A stretch of 32,345 nucleotides of DNA. Source: Roseiflexus sp. (GTDB taxonomy: Bacteria; Chloroflexota; Chloroflexia; Chloroflexales; Roseiflexaceae). Shown here one piece after another: positions 1 to 8,775 of this stretch. The position numbers and the translations under genes were made by a program. The notes beneath the pieces were generated by a model. It searched no databases and was not told where the DNA came from. It was given only the letters and a program-made list of their open reading frames with translations. How positions within the stretch are numbered: position 1 is the stretch's first letter; every line of letters starts with the position of its first letter. Where the stretch lies: positions 1-32,345 of the forward strand of contig JANWXL010000574.1 of NCBI GenBank assembly GCA_025055265.1. Direction: 5' to 3'.

Positions 1-848
1 CGCCGGGCGAAATCGACCAGCAGCGCGGCAATGCGCTGAACATCCGGATCGTAGAGCGCACGGACGAGACCAATCGGTCCCAGACGCCGCTGTGCCTGAC
101 GATCCTCATTATAGGTGGCAACGAACGCATCGCCAGCGCGCCCAACCAGCGTGACCGTATCGGGATCGAAGACGCCGGAGGTCAGCAGGGTGCGGAATTC
201 TTCGGAGGCGACGAAGGGACCGATCTGCTCCACCAGTTCGGTGAACTGCGGCACCACGGCAATCAGACGCGGCACATAGTCGCGGTGGCGGTGGAGCATT
301 TCGATCAGGGTCAGCAGGCTTTCGCTGGCGCCCGGCGTACCGGCGGCAACATCGCGCAACAGGACGTTGATGCTTTCGACGATCGTATCGCTGCGGCGAA
401 TGAGTGCATCGATCGCTTCGACCAGATAGGCGAGCAACTCGGCATGCTGCAACAGGCGCTGGAGCGAGGTCATAGTCGACGGGTTGCTGAGCAGGTTCAA
501 CAGCGCCTCGAACTCCGGGGTCGCCGTCAGCGCCGTGAGGCGGCTGGTCAATTCGAGCAGGCGGGGCAGATCGTGGAGCAGGCGCGTCAGCGCCGCCGTG
601 TCGATCTCCGGCGCCGCTGGCAGCGCCTCGCGCACCTCGGCGACCGTCGAAGTCACATTCTCGACGATCACCTCGCTCCGGCGCACCAGCCCGTCGAGCG
701 ACGCTGCGGAGAACGCCAGCAACTCGGCGTGATCGAGGAGGCGGTTCAGCGCCTCGAGCGTTCGCGGCTCGTTCAGACGATCAAGCAACTGCTCGACTCC
801 GGCGCGCTGCGCGCCGTTGCGGTGATGACCATCGAGCGTGGAGGTCAT
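1..848 (-). CDS. DUF1641-like protein, partial (3' end beyond the left window edge)
   Basis: Reading the minus strand from ATG at 848..846 gives an uninterrupted frame to the window edge: MTSTLDGHHRNGAQRAGVEQLLDRLNEPRTLEALNRLLDHAELL...GPIGLVRALYDPDVQRIAALLVDFARR. The GPIGLVRALYDPDVQRI tail resembles DUF1641 proteins. Missing from the ORF track because there is no stop inside the window. Confidence 0.8.
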   Translation of the reverse strand, partial: MTSTLDGHHRNGAQRAGVEQLLDRLNEPRTLEALNRLLDHAELLAFSAASLDGLVRRSEVIVENVTSTVAEVREALPAAPEIDTAALTRLLHDLPRLLELTSRLTALTATPEFEALLNLLSNPSTMTSLQRLLQHAELLAYLVEAIDALIRRSDTIVESINVLLRDVAAGTPGASESLLTLIEMLHRHRDYVPRLIAVVPQFTELVEQIGPFVASEEFRTLLTSGVFDPDTVTLVGRAGDAFVATYNEDRQAQRRLGPIGLVRALYDPDVQRIAALLVDFAR

Positions 849-1000
849 GGCGCTCCCCTCTAGCAATGTACTTTATGGTAACAGGCGCTGACGCACGCCA
901 GCGTGGAAGGGTCAATATGTCAATACAGCAGACGACAGGCAATCGATGCGGAGCGCTGCTGCGCAACTCCCGGTATCGCGGAGAAGGAGTGCTGGTTTCG

Positions 1001-1006
1001 ATTATA
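1001..1006 (-). promoter_or_regulatory. Candidate -10 box (TATAAT) for the DUF1641-like gene
   Basis: Minus strand reads ...GGTATCACTATAATCGAAACC; no convincing -35 box; about 150 nt upstream of the start codon. Confidence 0.3.
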
Positions 1007-1253
1007 GTGATACCATGCACAAAATAACAGTTAATGCATCTTCACCTGTGGCGGAAAAATGACAACCAGAGCGAGAGGCGAGAGGGGTTGAAGGTGGGCA
1101 GTATCGCCGTCGTAGGGGCGCCAACAGGGGCGCCCACGATGGGTGCATCCGTGGCATCGTGCCGGGTAGGACAGGTACGGGGACCTGCCCCTACGAATGC
1201 GAGGGCGCGTGTTGTCTGGGCGTCCACCGGTGGGCGCCCAGCGGTGCACACCG

Positions 1254-1466
1254 GATGTGACCGTCACCCTCAGGCGGCGGGCGATCTGTCGATGTCCCGG
1301 TCAGGGCGACGGTTCGGGCGCAACGCTGGAGTGCGGGCGAGGTGACGTGATGGCGCCGGGCGGGATGCGCAGCAGATGTGACCGTCACCGACGGATGGCG
1401 AGCGATCTGTCGATGTCCCGGTCAGGGCGACGGTCCGGGCGCAACGCCGGAGGGCGGGTGAGGTGA
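1254..1466. repeat. Two-copy direct repeat, 121-bp period
   Basis: gatgtgaccgtcacc recurs at 1254 and 1375; core gcgatctgtcgatgtcccggtcagggcgacggt recurs at 1281 and 1402, followed by cgggcgcaacgc(t/c)gga...gaggtgacg. Confidence 0.85.
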
Positions 1467-1485
1467 CGGTCTCGCACCGAGGACT

Positions 1486-1516
1486 CCTAACCCCTAACCC
1501 TTAACCCCTAACCCCC
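1486..1516. repeat. Heptameric (TAACCCC)n array
   Basis: cctaacccctaacccttaacccctaaccccc; G-rich on the minus strand; overlaps the 3' end of the TPR gene. Confidence 0.9.
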
Positions 1517-2711
1517 GGCCCTCAATCTCAGCCAGCGCCTCGTCGAGCAGCGCCGCAGCGCCATAGTCACGGTTGGCGAGGAAGATTGAGCGAGCGCGGA
1601 TCAGACAGTCGCGGGCGCGGGCGATGTCGCCGAGATGGAACAGCGCGTTTCCCTGATTCGCCAGCATGCGCGCATACCAGAGCGGGTCGCACTCCTGATC
1701 GCGGCTCGCCAGCACCTCGTCGTACAACCGTACCGCTTCAAGCAGATGATCGGCAGGAGACGCAGCAGACGAAAGGCGCAGTGCGTTGGCGAGCGTGACC
1801 TGCGCATGGAGCCACTGCTCGTAGTGCGTTTCGCAGGTGTAGACGCGGAGCGACTCACGCAACGACTGGATTGCCCGTTCGTGCGAGACCTGATGACCGT
1901 TGCCTGCAGGCGCCAGCGCCAGGATGGTCAGCGCCAGCCGGTAATGCGCCAGCGCATAGAGGTCGGGTGAGCGCTCGATTGAGCAGCAGCGCAGCGCTTC
2001 CTGGAACCACTCATTCGCCTCGATCAGCAAGGTTCGCTGCCCGTTGGCGAGGTCCTGGCACAACATCCCCAGCCGCAATGTCAGATACGCGCGCAGGTCG
2101 ACGCGCCGACCCCTGCCGGTCAGTTTGACGGCATCGCGCAACGCCTGCAGCGCCGCTGCCGACTGGCTGATATTGGCGTGGAGCGTCGCCAGATGATCAA
2201 GGAGTTGCGCAGCAAACAACGGCGAAATGTGGCGGACTTCTTCGACCGCCCGCTGGAGCGCAGCAACGGCGACATCGTATTGCTGGCGGGCAAGCGCATG
2301 CGCAGCATGCGCCGGAAGAATGCACGCCGCGATTTCGCCGCTCACTCCATCCACCTCAGGCGGCGCGTCTCTCATGCCGCCCATATATGCTACGAGATCA
2401 AGCAGAGCAGCCAGGTCGCCGCGCAACTGCCAGCGCAGATGTGCATACACGTCCGGGTCGCTGCGCAGCACAAAGCGGTTGTAGTGCGCTTCCGGCGAGG
2501 AGTCGCGCGCCAGGGCATGCCAGGCGCCCTGACGATCGTCTGCCAGCGCCATGGTGTAAAAACGGAGTGCATCAGGCACACGGTCAGGAGTTTGCCCTGC
2601 AAGGAGAGCAGAGCATACCTCTTCGGCGCCAGCGACGGGTGGGATGACCAGATACCCTGCGGGTGCGGGAAAGATGCCGAGCGGTTGTGGACGAAGCGAT
2701 AGATGCGCCAT
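1494..2711 (-). CDS. TPR-like (tetratricopeptide) repeat protein, 405 aa
   Basis: Long ORF with Ala-rich helical repeats (LANQGNALFHLGDIARARDCLIRARSIF). The last residues (RGLGVKG*) are encoded by the heptamer array. Confidence 0.75.
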   Translation of the reverse strand: MAHLSLRPQPLGIFPAPAGYLVIPPVAGAEEVCSALLAGQTPDRVPDALRFYTMALADDRQGAWHALARDSSPEAHYNRFVLRSDPDVYAHLRWQLRGDLAALLDLVAYMGGMRDAPPEVDGVSGEIAACILPAHAAHALARQQYDVAVAALQRAVEEVRHISPLFAAQLLDHLATLHANISQSAAALQALRDAVKLTGRGRRVDLRAYLTLRLGMLCQDLANGQRTLLIEANEWFQEALRCCSIERSPDLYALAHYRLALTILALAPAGNGHQVSHERAIQSLRESLRVYTCETHYEQWLHAQVTLANALRLSSAASPADHLLEAVRLYDEVLASRDQECDPLWYARMLANQGNALFHLGDIARARDCLIRARSIFLANRDYGAAALLDEALAEIEGRGLGVKG

Positions 2712-2796
2712 AGCGCCTCCTTCGGGGAGACCCCGTATCAGTCGGCTCTATCGCTACGGGCGCCGTTGTCTTTCGCGATATGCCAGCGCCGGATGT

Positions 2797-3168
2797 TCAC
2801 GACGCTGTGGCTTCCGGCGCGTTTTCCTCATATTCCAGCGCCGTCAGTTCAATCTCCTGTCCTGTCACGATGCGTCCGCATGGCTCGTCGCACTGCGGGC
2901 AGCGAAAACGCTGCGGATTGGGCAACGTCACGACTGCGTCGCAGCCAGCGCAGTACGCCTGCAATGGCACATCTTCAATCTCCAGCCGCGCACCTTCCAG
3001 TCGTGTTCCGGCAGTGGCGACCTCGAATCCGAAAAGCAGCGCATCGCGCACCACTCCCGACAGGACCCCCAGACGAAGATGCACTGCTGTGACCCGCGTG
3101 ACGCCTGCCTTCGCCGCCGCTTCTTCGGCGATCTCGACCAGACTGTGAGCGATTGACAATTCATGCAT
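2797..3168 (-). CDS. hypA: Hydrogenase/urease nickel incorporation protein HypA
   Basis: MHELSIAHSLVEIAEEAAAKAGVTRVTAVHLRLGVLSGV...CAGCDAVV...CPQCDEPCG; canonical HypA N-terminus and zinc motif. Start set at ATG 3168 rather than the longer ORF start 3297. Confidence 0.9.
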   Translation of the reverse strand: MHELSIAHSLVEIAEEAAAKAGVTRVTAVHLRLGVLSGVVRDALLFGFEVATAGTRLEGARLEIEDVPLQAYCAGCDAVVTLPNPQRFRCPQCDEPCGRIVTGQEIELTALEYEENAPEATAS

Positions 3169-3438
3169 ACGCTGGCGGCAGTTGCAGGGCGCACGAGTCC
3201 TGGCAGACGCGCGTCCGTCAACGCTGACGTCGGCTGCTCTCACTCTCTGGCGCGGATCGGTGCGGCAGAACTCTTTGTGCAGAAGACGGAGACTCACTCG
3301 AAGCTATTATAGTGAGCCTCCGAAGTATACGCCGGTTAACGAATCGCAACTAAGAGAGAGTATATGACAACCAAATGACTGGATTGCGCTCCAACGCAGC
3401 GTCATCATTGACACAATCTGAACAAAAGATAGGCATTT

Positions 3439-4248
3439 TCAGTCGAAGAGGGACAGTTGCTCGCCATGCATGTCGCTCGACCAGTGGATCGGCGCGCGGC
3501 GCGGCAACGCGACCACGCTGACGTAATGAACGCCTGCGAGCGCCAGCACCCCGCGCACCACCTGCTCGGCAATCTGCGGCGTATTGGCTTCGCGTGAGAG
3601 GTGCGCCAGCCAGGCGCTGCGCCGTCGTCCATCAGCCCCCAGACGGGCAAGCAACCGTCCTGCGGCGACGTTGTCCAGGTGCCCGGTCGGACCATAGATG
3701 CGATGCTTCACGACCTCCACATACGGAGCGCGCCACAACTTCTCCTGATCGTGGTTTGCTTCGATGACCACCAGATCCGCTGGCGCCAAACCTTCCACAA
3801 CCACATCATTCCAGTGCCCCAGATCGGTCGCAATGCCAACACACCACCGTCCCGCGCTGATCGTGTACCCCACCGGTTCGGCGGCGTCGTGCGGCACCGG
3901 AAAACTGCGCACGCTGAAGCCAGCAATCGCGGCAGCGGCGCCAGTCGCCAGTTCCTGGACGGGGACGTCTGACAGATCCTGCTCGATGGCTGCCAGCGTC
4001 GCCTGGTTGGCGACAATCGGGATACCGTAGCGCCGCGCCAGCAGACTGGCGGACAGCGCGTGATCGCCATGCTCGTGGGTGAGCAGAATGGCGCTCAACT
4101 GCGCAGGATGGATGTCAACGCGCGCCAGCGCCGGTTCGAGCGTGCGCAATGGCAATCCACAATCGACCAGCAGCGCCGCGTCGCCGGATCGCACGAGCAG
4201 GACGTTGCCGCTGCTCCCGGAAGCGAGTGAGGTGACGTAGAGCGTCAT
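3439..4248 (-). CDS. MBL-fold metallo-hydrolase, YycJ/WalJ-like
   Basis: MTLYVTSLASGSSGNVLLVRSGDAALLVDCGL...ILLTHEHGDHALS; metallo-beta-lactamase THEHGDH motif and SLASGSSGN N-terminus typical of YycJ. Confidence 0.85.
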   Translation of the reverse strand: MTLYVTSLASGSSGNVLLVRSGDAALLVDCGLPLRTLEPALARVDIHPAQLSAILLTHEHGDHALSASLLARRYGIPIVANQATLAAIEQDLSDVPVQELATGAAAAIAGFSVRSFPVPHDAAEPVGYTISAGRWCVGIATDLGHWNDVVVEGLAPADLVVIEANHDQEKLWRAPYVEVVKHRIYGPTGHLDNVAAGRLLARLGADGRRRSAWLAHLSREANTPQIAEQVVRGVLALAGVHYVSVVALPRRAPIHWSSDMHGEQLSLFD

Positions 4249-4263
4249 AGGCGGGCGATGTCG

Positions 4264-5211
4264 CTATCGCGGGAACAGCACACTGATGCTTTCGCGGTTG
4301 TGAATGCGCCGGATAGCCTCGCCAAACAGCGGCGCTACCGACACCACTTCGACTTGCGGCGTCAATGTCACCGGTTGCGTCTCGACCGTGTCGGTCACAA
4401 ACAACCGTCGGATCGGGCTGTCCGCCAGTCGCTCCATCGCTCCCCTGGCAAAGACGCCGTGGGTCACAGCGGCGTATACCTCTTTTGCGCCGCGCACCAC
4501 TAATTGCCGGGCAACCTCGACGAGCGTGCCCGCCGAAATGGTGAAATCATCGACGATCAGCGCCGTCTTGCCCTCCACGTCGCCGATAATCTCGACGATA
4601 TGAGCATGCTCGTCGTGCGCGACGCGCTCCTTGTCGCCGACAGCCATAGAGACGCCGAGATACCGCGCATACTTCCGCGCTTTCTTGGCAAAACCGCTAT
4701 CGGGCGCAACCACAATGAGATTGTCCAGATTCATCTGCTTGATGCGGTCGCAGAGCACTGGCAACGCATACAGATCGTCCACGGGAATCTTGAAAAACCC
4801 CTGGATCTGCGGCGCGTGCAGATCCATGACGACGATGCGATCGGCGCCTGCCGCCTCAATGGCGTCGGCACAGACTCGTGCGCGGATCGAGACGCGCGGT
4901 TCGTCTTTTTTGTCTCCTTTGGCGTAACTGAAAAAGGGCACCACTGCCGTCACCGATGCAGCGCTCGCGCGTTTGAAAGCGTCGATCCAGAAGAGCAGCT
5001 CCATGAAATTGTCGTTCGCCGGAAACGCCGTTGACTGCACGATGTAGACGTGTCGTCCGCGCACATTCTCCAGAATGCGGACAAACAGGTTGCCTTCGGA
5101 AAAGCGCAAAACCTCGCATTGCCCCGGCGTCACATCAAGGTAGTCGCAGATGTTCTTCGTCAATTTCGGACTCCCTGAGCCGGGAAAGATCAACATATCA
5201 TCAGCGTTCAT
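4264..5211 (-). CDS. prs: Ribose-phosphate pyrophosphokinase
   Basis: MNADDMLIFPGSGSPKLTKNICDYL...VPFFSYAKGDKKDEPRVSIRARVCADAIEAAGADRIVVMDLHAPQIQGFF...ALIVDDFTISAGTL; PRPP synthase signatures. Start set at internal Met (5211). Confidence 0.9.
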   Translation of the reverse strand: MNADDMLIFPGSGSPKLTKNICDYLDVTPGQCEVLRFSEGNLFVRILENVRGRHVYIVQSTAFPANDNFMELLFWIDAFKRASAASVTAVVPFFSYAKGDKKDEPRVSIRARVCADAIEAAGADRIVVMDLHAPQIQGFFKIPVDDLYALPVLCDRIKQMNLDNLIVVAPDSGFAKKARKYARYLGVSMAVGDKERVAHDEHAHIVEIIGDVEGKTALIVDDFTISAGTLVEVARQLVVRGAKEVYAAVTHGVFARGAMERLADSPIRRLFVTDTVETQPVTLTPQVEVVSVAPLFGEAIRRIHNRESISVLFPR

Positions 5212-5337
5212 ACGCCTGCCCTCCGCCGTATCCGCCGTCCCCTCTGCGTCAGCAGGAACGATGTTGAGTATACCACGCACCGCCTCACAATGTGCGCTCT
5301 TCGCCGACCTTGACCATTTCAGTGTTCAGGGGCATCA

Positions 5338-5733
5338 TGAGGAGGCGAGAGGCACGAGGCATGAGGCACGAGGCGCGAGGCGGGGCACGAGGCACGAGGC
5401 ACGAGGCGAGGCACGAGGCACGAGGCACGAGGCGCGAGGCGCGAGGCGAGGCACGAGGCACGAGGCGCGAGGCACGAGGCGAGAAGCAAGGGGCACGAGG
5501 CACGAGGCGCGAGGCACGAGGCGAGAAGCAAGGGGCACGAGGCATGAGGCGAGAAGCTAGAGGCGGGAGGCGGGAGGGGCGAGGTGAAAGGCAAGAGGCA
5601 AGAGACGAGAGGGAACGAGGCAAGAGGGATGAGGGGCGCATTCGCTTATTCGTTTCCATTCGTTTATTCGCTTCCCTATTCGCTGACAGGCGAACGAGGC
5701 GCGAGGCGCGAGGCGAGAGGGTATGAGGAGTAA
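5338..5733. repeat. Degenerate heptanucleotide tandem array (GAGGCAC/GAGGCGC family)
   Basis: Dozens of gaggcac/gaggcgc/gaggcat units. The block gcgagaagcaaggggcacgaggca recurs with a 42-nt offset (6x7) and a variant 28 nt (4x7) further on. Interrupted by an ATTCG-rich stretch at 5636-5690. Confidence 0.9.
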
Positions 5734-5741
5734 GGCAAGGT

Positions 5742-5804
5742 GGTTCTTGGTTCTCGGTTCTCGTAACCCCTAACCCCTAACCCTTAACCCCCTAACTCTT
5801 ACCC
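5742..5804. repeat. Heptameric GGTTCTC / TAACCCC array
   Basis: ggttctt ggttctc ggttctc gtaaccc ctaaccc ctaaccc ttaaccc ... immediately upstream of the aaggagg RBS of the DegT gene. Confidence 0.9.
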
Positions 5805-5817
5805 AAGGAGGACGACG

Positions 5818-7080
5818 ATGTCTTCGAAGCTGGCAATCGACGGCGGCGAACGCGCGGTGAAGACGCCGCTGCCACCGATGTTCCCTGGCGGCATGCGCAT
5901 TGGCGTTGAAGAGGAGCGGGCAGTGCTGAATGTGTTGCAGAGCAAGCGCCTCTTCCGCTACTATGGTCCGGCGCCGGGTCCCTCGCAGACCGATCTGTTC
6001 GAGCAGGAATTTGCTGCTCACATGGGGGCGGCATACGCCCTGGCGGTCTCGTCAGGCACGGCAGCGCTCATGTGCGCCATGGCAAGTCTCGGAGTCGGAC
6101 CAGGTGACGAGGTGATCGTCCCGGCGTACACCTGGATTGCAACTGCCTCGGCGGCTGTGGCGCTTGGCGCTGTTCCGGTGATCGCTGAGATCGATGAGTC
6201 GCTGACGCTTGACACGGCAGATGTGGAACGCAAGATCACACCGCATACCCGCGCGATTGCGGCAGTGCATATGCGCGGTTCGCCGTGCCGGATGGATGCG
6301 CTGACCGAGATCGCGCACCGACGTGGCATAGCATTGATTGAAGATGTGGCGCAGGCGGCAGGCGCAAGTTTTCACGGGAAACGCCTTGGGACGTGGGGCG
6401 ACGCTGGCGCCTTCAGTCTGCAGTTCAATAAGATTATCACGTCGGGTGAAGGCGGTGTGGTGCTGACCAACAGCCATGCCTTGTACAAACGCGCCATCAT
6501 GTATCACGATGTCGTCGGCGGGTATCGCCATCACATTCCGCCCGACGAGATCCTGCCGGGGATCAACCTCCGCATGAGCGAACTCCAGGCTGCAGTGGCG
6601 CTGGCGCAACTCGGTAAACTGGAAGGGATACTGGCGGACATGCGACGCAACTATGCCGCCATCGTCGAACGCATTGCTGATCGTGTCACATCGTCCGGCG
6701 CCATGCTCCGTCGCCTCAACGATCCGGCAGGCGACGCAGGACTGGCGCTGGTGATGCTGCTCCCCTCCGCTGAACGCACACGCTGGACGGTCGATGCGTT
6801 GCGCGCCGAGGGAGTAGGCGCAATGGCGCTGTATCGACCTGACGTCGAGGATTATCACGTGTATTGCTACTGGGCGCCGATCATGAATCGAAAGACCTGG
6901 TCAGAACAGGGCGGGCCCTGGCGTTGGGCGGCGCGCACCATCGAGTATGCGCCCGATATGTGCCCGCGCTCGCTCGATCTGTTGAGTCGCGCCATCCATA
7001 TTGATGTCAGCCCCGATTTGAGCGAGGCGCAGATCGAAGAGGTCGCGGAGGCGGTGAATAAGGTATTGGAGGCGCTGTGA
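5818..7080 (+). CDS. DegT/DnrJ/EryC1/StrS family PLP-dependent aminotransferase, 420 aa
   Basis: GPGDEVIVPAYTWIATASAAVALGAVPVIAEID...GAFSLQFNKIITSGEGGVVLT (PLP-lysine context); RBS aaggagg. Confidence 0.9.
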   Translation: MSSKLAIDGGERAVKTPLPPMFPGGMRIGVEEERAVLNVLQSKRLFRYYGPAPGPSQTDLFEQEFAAHMGAAYALAVSSGTAALMCAMASLGVGPGDEVIVPAYTWIATASAAVALGAVPVIAEIDESLTLDTADVERKITPHTRAIAAVHMRGSPCRMDALTEIAHRRGIALIEDVAQAAGASFHGKRLGTWGDAGAFSLQFNKIITSGEGGVVLTNSHALYKRAIMYHDVVGGYRHHIPPDEILPGINLRMSELQAAVALAQLGKLEGILADMRRNYAAIVERIADRVTSSGAMLRRLNDPAGDAGLALVMLLPSAERTRWTVDALRAEGVGAMALYRPDVEDYHVYCYWAPIMNRKTWSEQGGPWRWAARTIEYAPDMCPRSLDLLSRAIHIDVSPDLSEAQIEEVAEAVNKVLEAL

Positions 7081-8426
7081 CCGGTTATGATGTCGTCATC
7101 TGTGGTGCAGGCATTGCCGGAGTCGCTGCTGCCGAGGCGTTGACAGCGCGCGGCGCATCGGTGCTGCTGGTCGATGAGCGTCCGCCTCTCTCGCTCACCA
7201 GCGATGCATCGAGCGAGTGCTATCGCAACTGGTGGCCCGGTCCCGATGATGCGATGGTTGCGTTGATGAACCACAGCATCGATCTGCTCGAGACGCTGGC
7301 GCGCGAGACGAATAACGCCATTGCGCTCAATCGGCGCGGCTATCTCTATGTCACGACCGATCCGGCGCGAGTAGCATTCCTTCGGCAGGCAGGCGAAGCA
7401 GCGGCGGCGCTGGGCGCAGGACCGCTGCGCATCCATGTCAGCCCCGACACATACACACCCGCCGCTGCCCACGGATTTGATGGTCAGCCCGATGGTGCGG
7501 ATCTGATTCTCGATCAGGCGACGCTTCGCCAGTGTTTTCCCTGCATTGCCGACACTGCTGCTGCTGCGCTGCATGCGCGCCGCTGCGGGTGGTTGAGCGC
7601 TCAGCAACTTGGCATGACTCTGCTGGAGCAGGCGCGCAGTCGTGGCGCACGGTTTCTGCGTGCGCGCGTCGAGTCGGTCGAGGTGGCAAATGGACAGGTT
7701 TCCGCCGTGCAGTGCGACGGTCAGCGCATTGTCACAGGCGCGTTCGTCAATGCCGCTGGACCATTTCTTCGACAGGTTGGACGGATGGTTGGCGTGGAGT
7801 TGCCGGTCTTCTCGGAGCGCCATCTCAAGGTTGCATTTGAAGATCATCTCAGCATCATTCCGCGCGATGCGCCGCTGCTGATCTGCGCCGATCCGCAGAC
7901 GCTCCCCTGGACTGATGAGGAACGTGCGATGCTCGCAGATGAGCCGGAGGTGCAGGCGTTGCTCGGCGAGCTGCCGGCTGGCGCGCATTGCCGTCCAGAA
8001 GGCGGTGCGGGGAGCGCGTGGGTCATCGCACTGTGGGCATACGACGCTGCGCCGGTCGAAGAGTTCTTCCCTCTGCCGCCAGCGCCCTACTTTTTCGAGG
8101 TTACGCTGCGTGGACTGATGCGCATCATTCCGGGGCTCGAAGCATACGTTGATCGTCCACCGCGCCCCTCGATCGATGGCGGCTACTACACCAAAACCCG
8201 CGAGAATCGTCCGCTCATCGGTCCTGCAGGACCACGAGGATCATTTGTAATGGGGGCATTTTCCGGGTATGGCATCATGGCGGCGTGCGGCGCGGCGGAA
8301 ATCCTGGCGGCGCACATCGGCGGCGCAGCAACGCCTGCCTATGCGGCCGCATTTCACCCTGCACGCTACGACGATCCTGCCTATCGCGCGCGCCTCGACA
8401 CCTGGACGGATACGGGGCAGTTGTGA
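7077..8426 (+). CDS. FAD-dependent oxidoreductase (DAO/DadA-like), 449 aa
   Basis: MTGYDVVICGAGIAGVAAAEALTARGASVLLVDE (Rossmann GxGxxG); C-terminus ENRPLIGPAGPRGSFVMGAFSGYGIM. GTG start overlaps the DegT stop (GTGA). Confidence 0.85.
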   Translation: MTGYDVVICGAGIAGVAAAEALTARGASVLLVDERPPLSLTSDASSECYRNWWPGPDDAMVALMNHSIDLLETLARETNNAIALNRRGYLYVTTDPARVAFLRQAGEAAAALGAGPLRIHVSPDTYTPAAAHGFDGQPDGADLILDQATLRQCFPCIADTAAAALHARRCGWLSAQQLGMTLLEQARSRGARFLRARVESVEVANGQVSAVQCDGQRIVTGAFVNAAGPFLRQVGRMVGVELPVFSERHLKVAFEDHLSIIPRDAPLLICADPQTLPWTDEERAMLADEPEVQALLGELPAGAHCRPEGGAGSAWVIALWAYDAAPVEEFFPLPPAPYFFEVTLRGLMRIIPGLEAYVDRPPRPSIDGGYYTKTRENRPLIGPAGPRGSFVMGAFSGYGIMAACGAAEILAAHIGGAATPAYAAAFHPARYDDPAYRARLDTWTDTGQL

Positions 8427-8443
8427 TTCATACGCGCAAAACA

Positions 8444-8470
8444 TACAGCCGTTGCACTGCAACGGCTGTA
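8444..8470. terminator. Perfect inverted repeat between convergent oxidoreductase and tRNA genes
   Basis: tacagccgttgca-c-tgcaacggctgta (13-bp arms); no strong T-run. Confidence 0.5.
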
Positions 8471-8477
8471 CGTGAAA

Positions 8478-8553
<76 letters not shown>

Positions 8554-8676
8554 ACGCAGAATGATACCACAAGGCGGCGTATTTCGCAAGTCAATGCGGC
8601 ATTGCGGGTGCAGTCGTGAGGGGATAGCAGGCGCCGTGATCTCTGTCGCCTGGATTGTTATCCTGATCTCAAGCAT

Positions 8677-8707
8677 CGTAAGGGCGGTTCTCAGACCTGC
8701 CCTTGTG
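8677..8707. repeat. Degenerate copy of a palindrome also seen at 24089
   Basis: cgtaagggcggttctcagacctgcccttgtg versus cgtaagggcgggtctgaggcccgcccttacg. Confidence 0.5.
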
Positions 8708-8775
8708 CTACGCCGCCCCATCCAGGTCTGTTCTGCGACGATGCTCTCATACGATTATCACGGCAACCAGTGGTG

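Noticed and set aside
285-863. 192-aa plus-strand ORF
   Set aside because: Antisense of the DUF1641-like frame, which is continuous to the window edge and more protein-like.
5150-5726. Several overlapping ORFs (e.g. 5150..5560 +, 5292..5726 +, 5285..5659 -, 5335..5538 -) with ARGTRHEARG- or PRASCLVPRA-type repeats
   Set aside because: They are the heptamer array read in several frames on both strands; degenerate 7-nt units give no frame-specific conservation, so coding is not supported.
5338-5733. Possible CRISPR array
   Set aside because: Repeats are contiguous 7-mers without unique spacers of regular length, and no cas genes are present.
6052-7988. Minus-strand ORFs of 268 and 373 aa
   Set aside because: Antisense to the DegT and FAD oxidoreductase genes; no recognizable domains.
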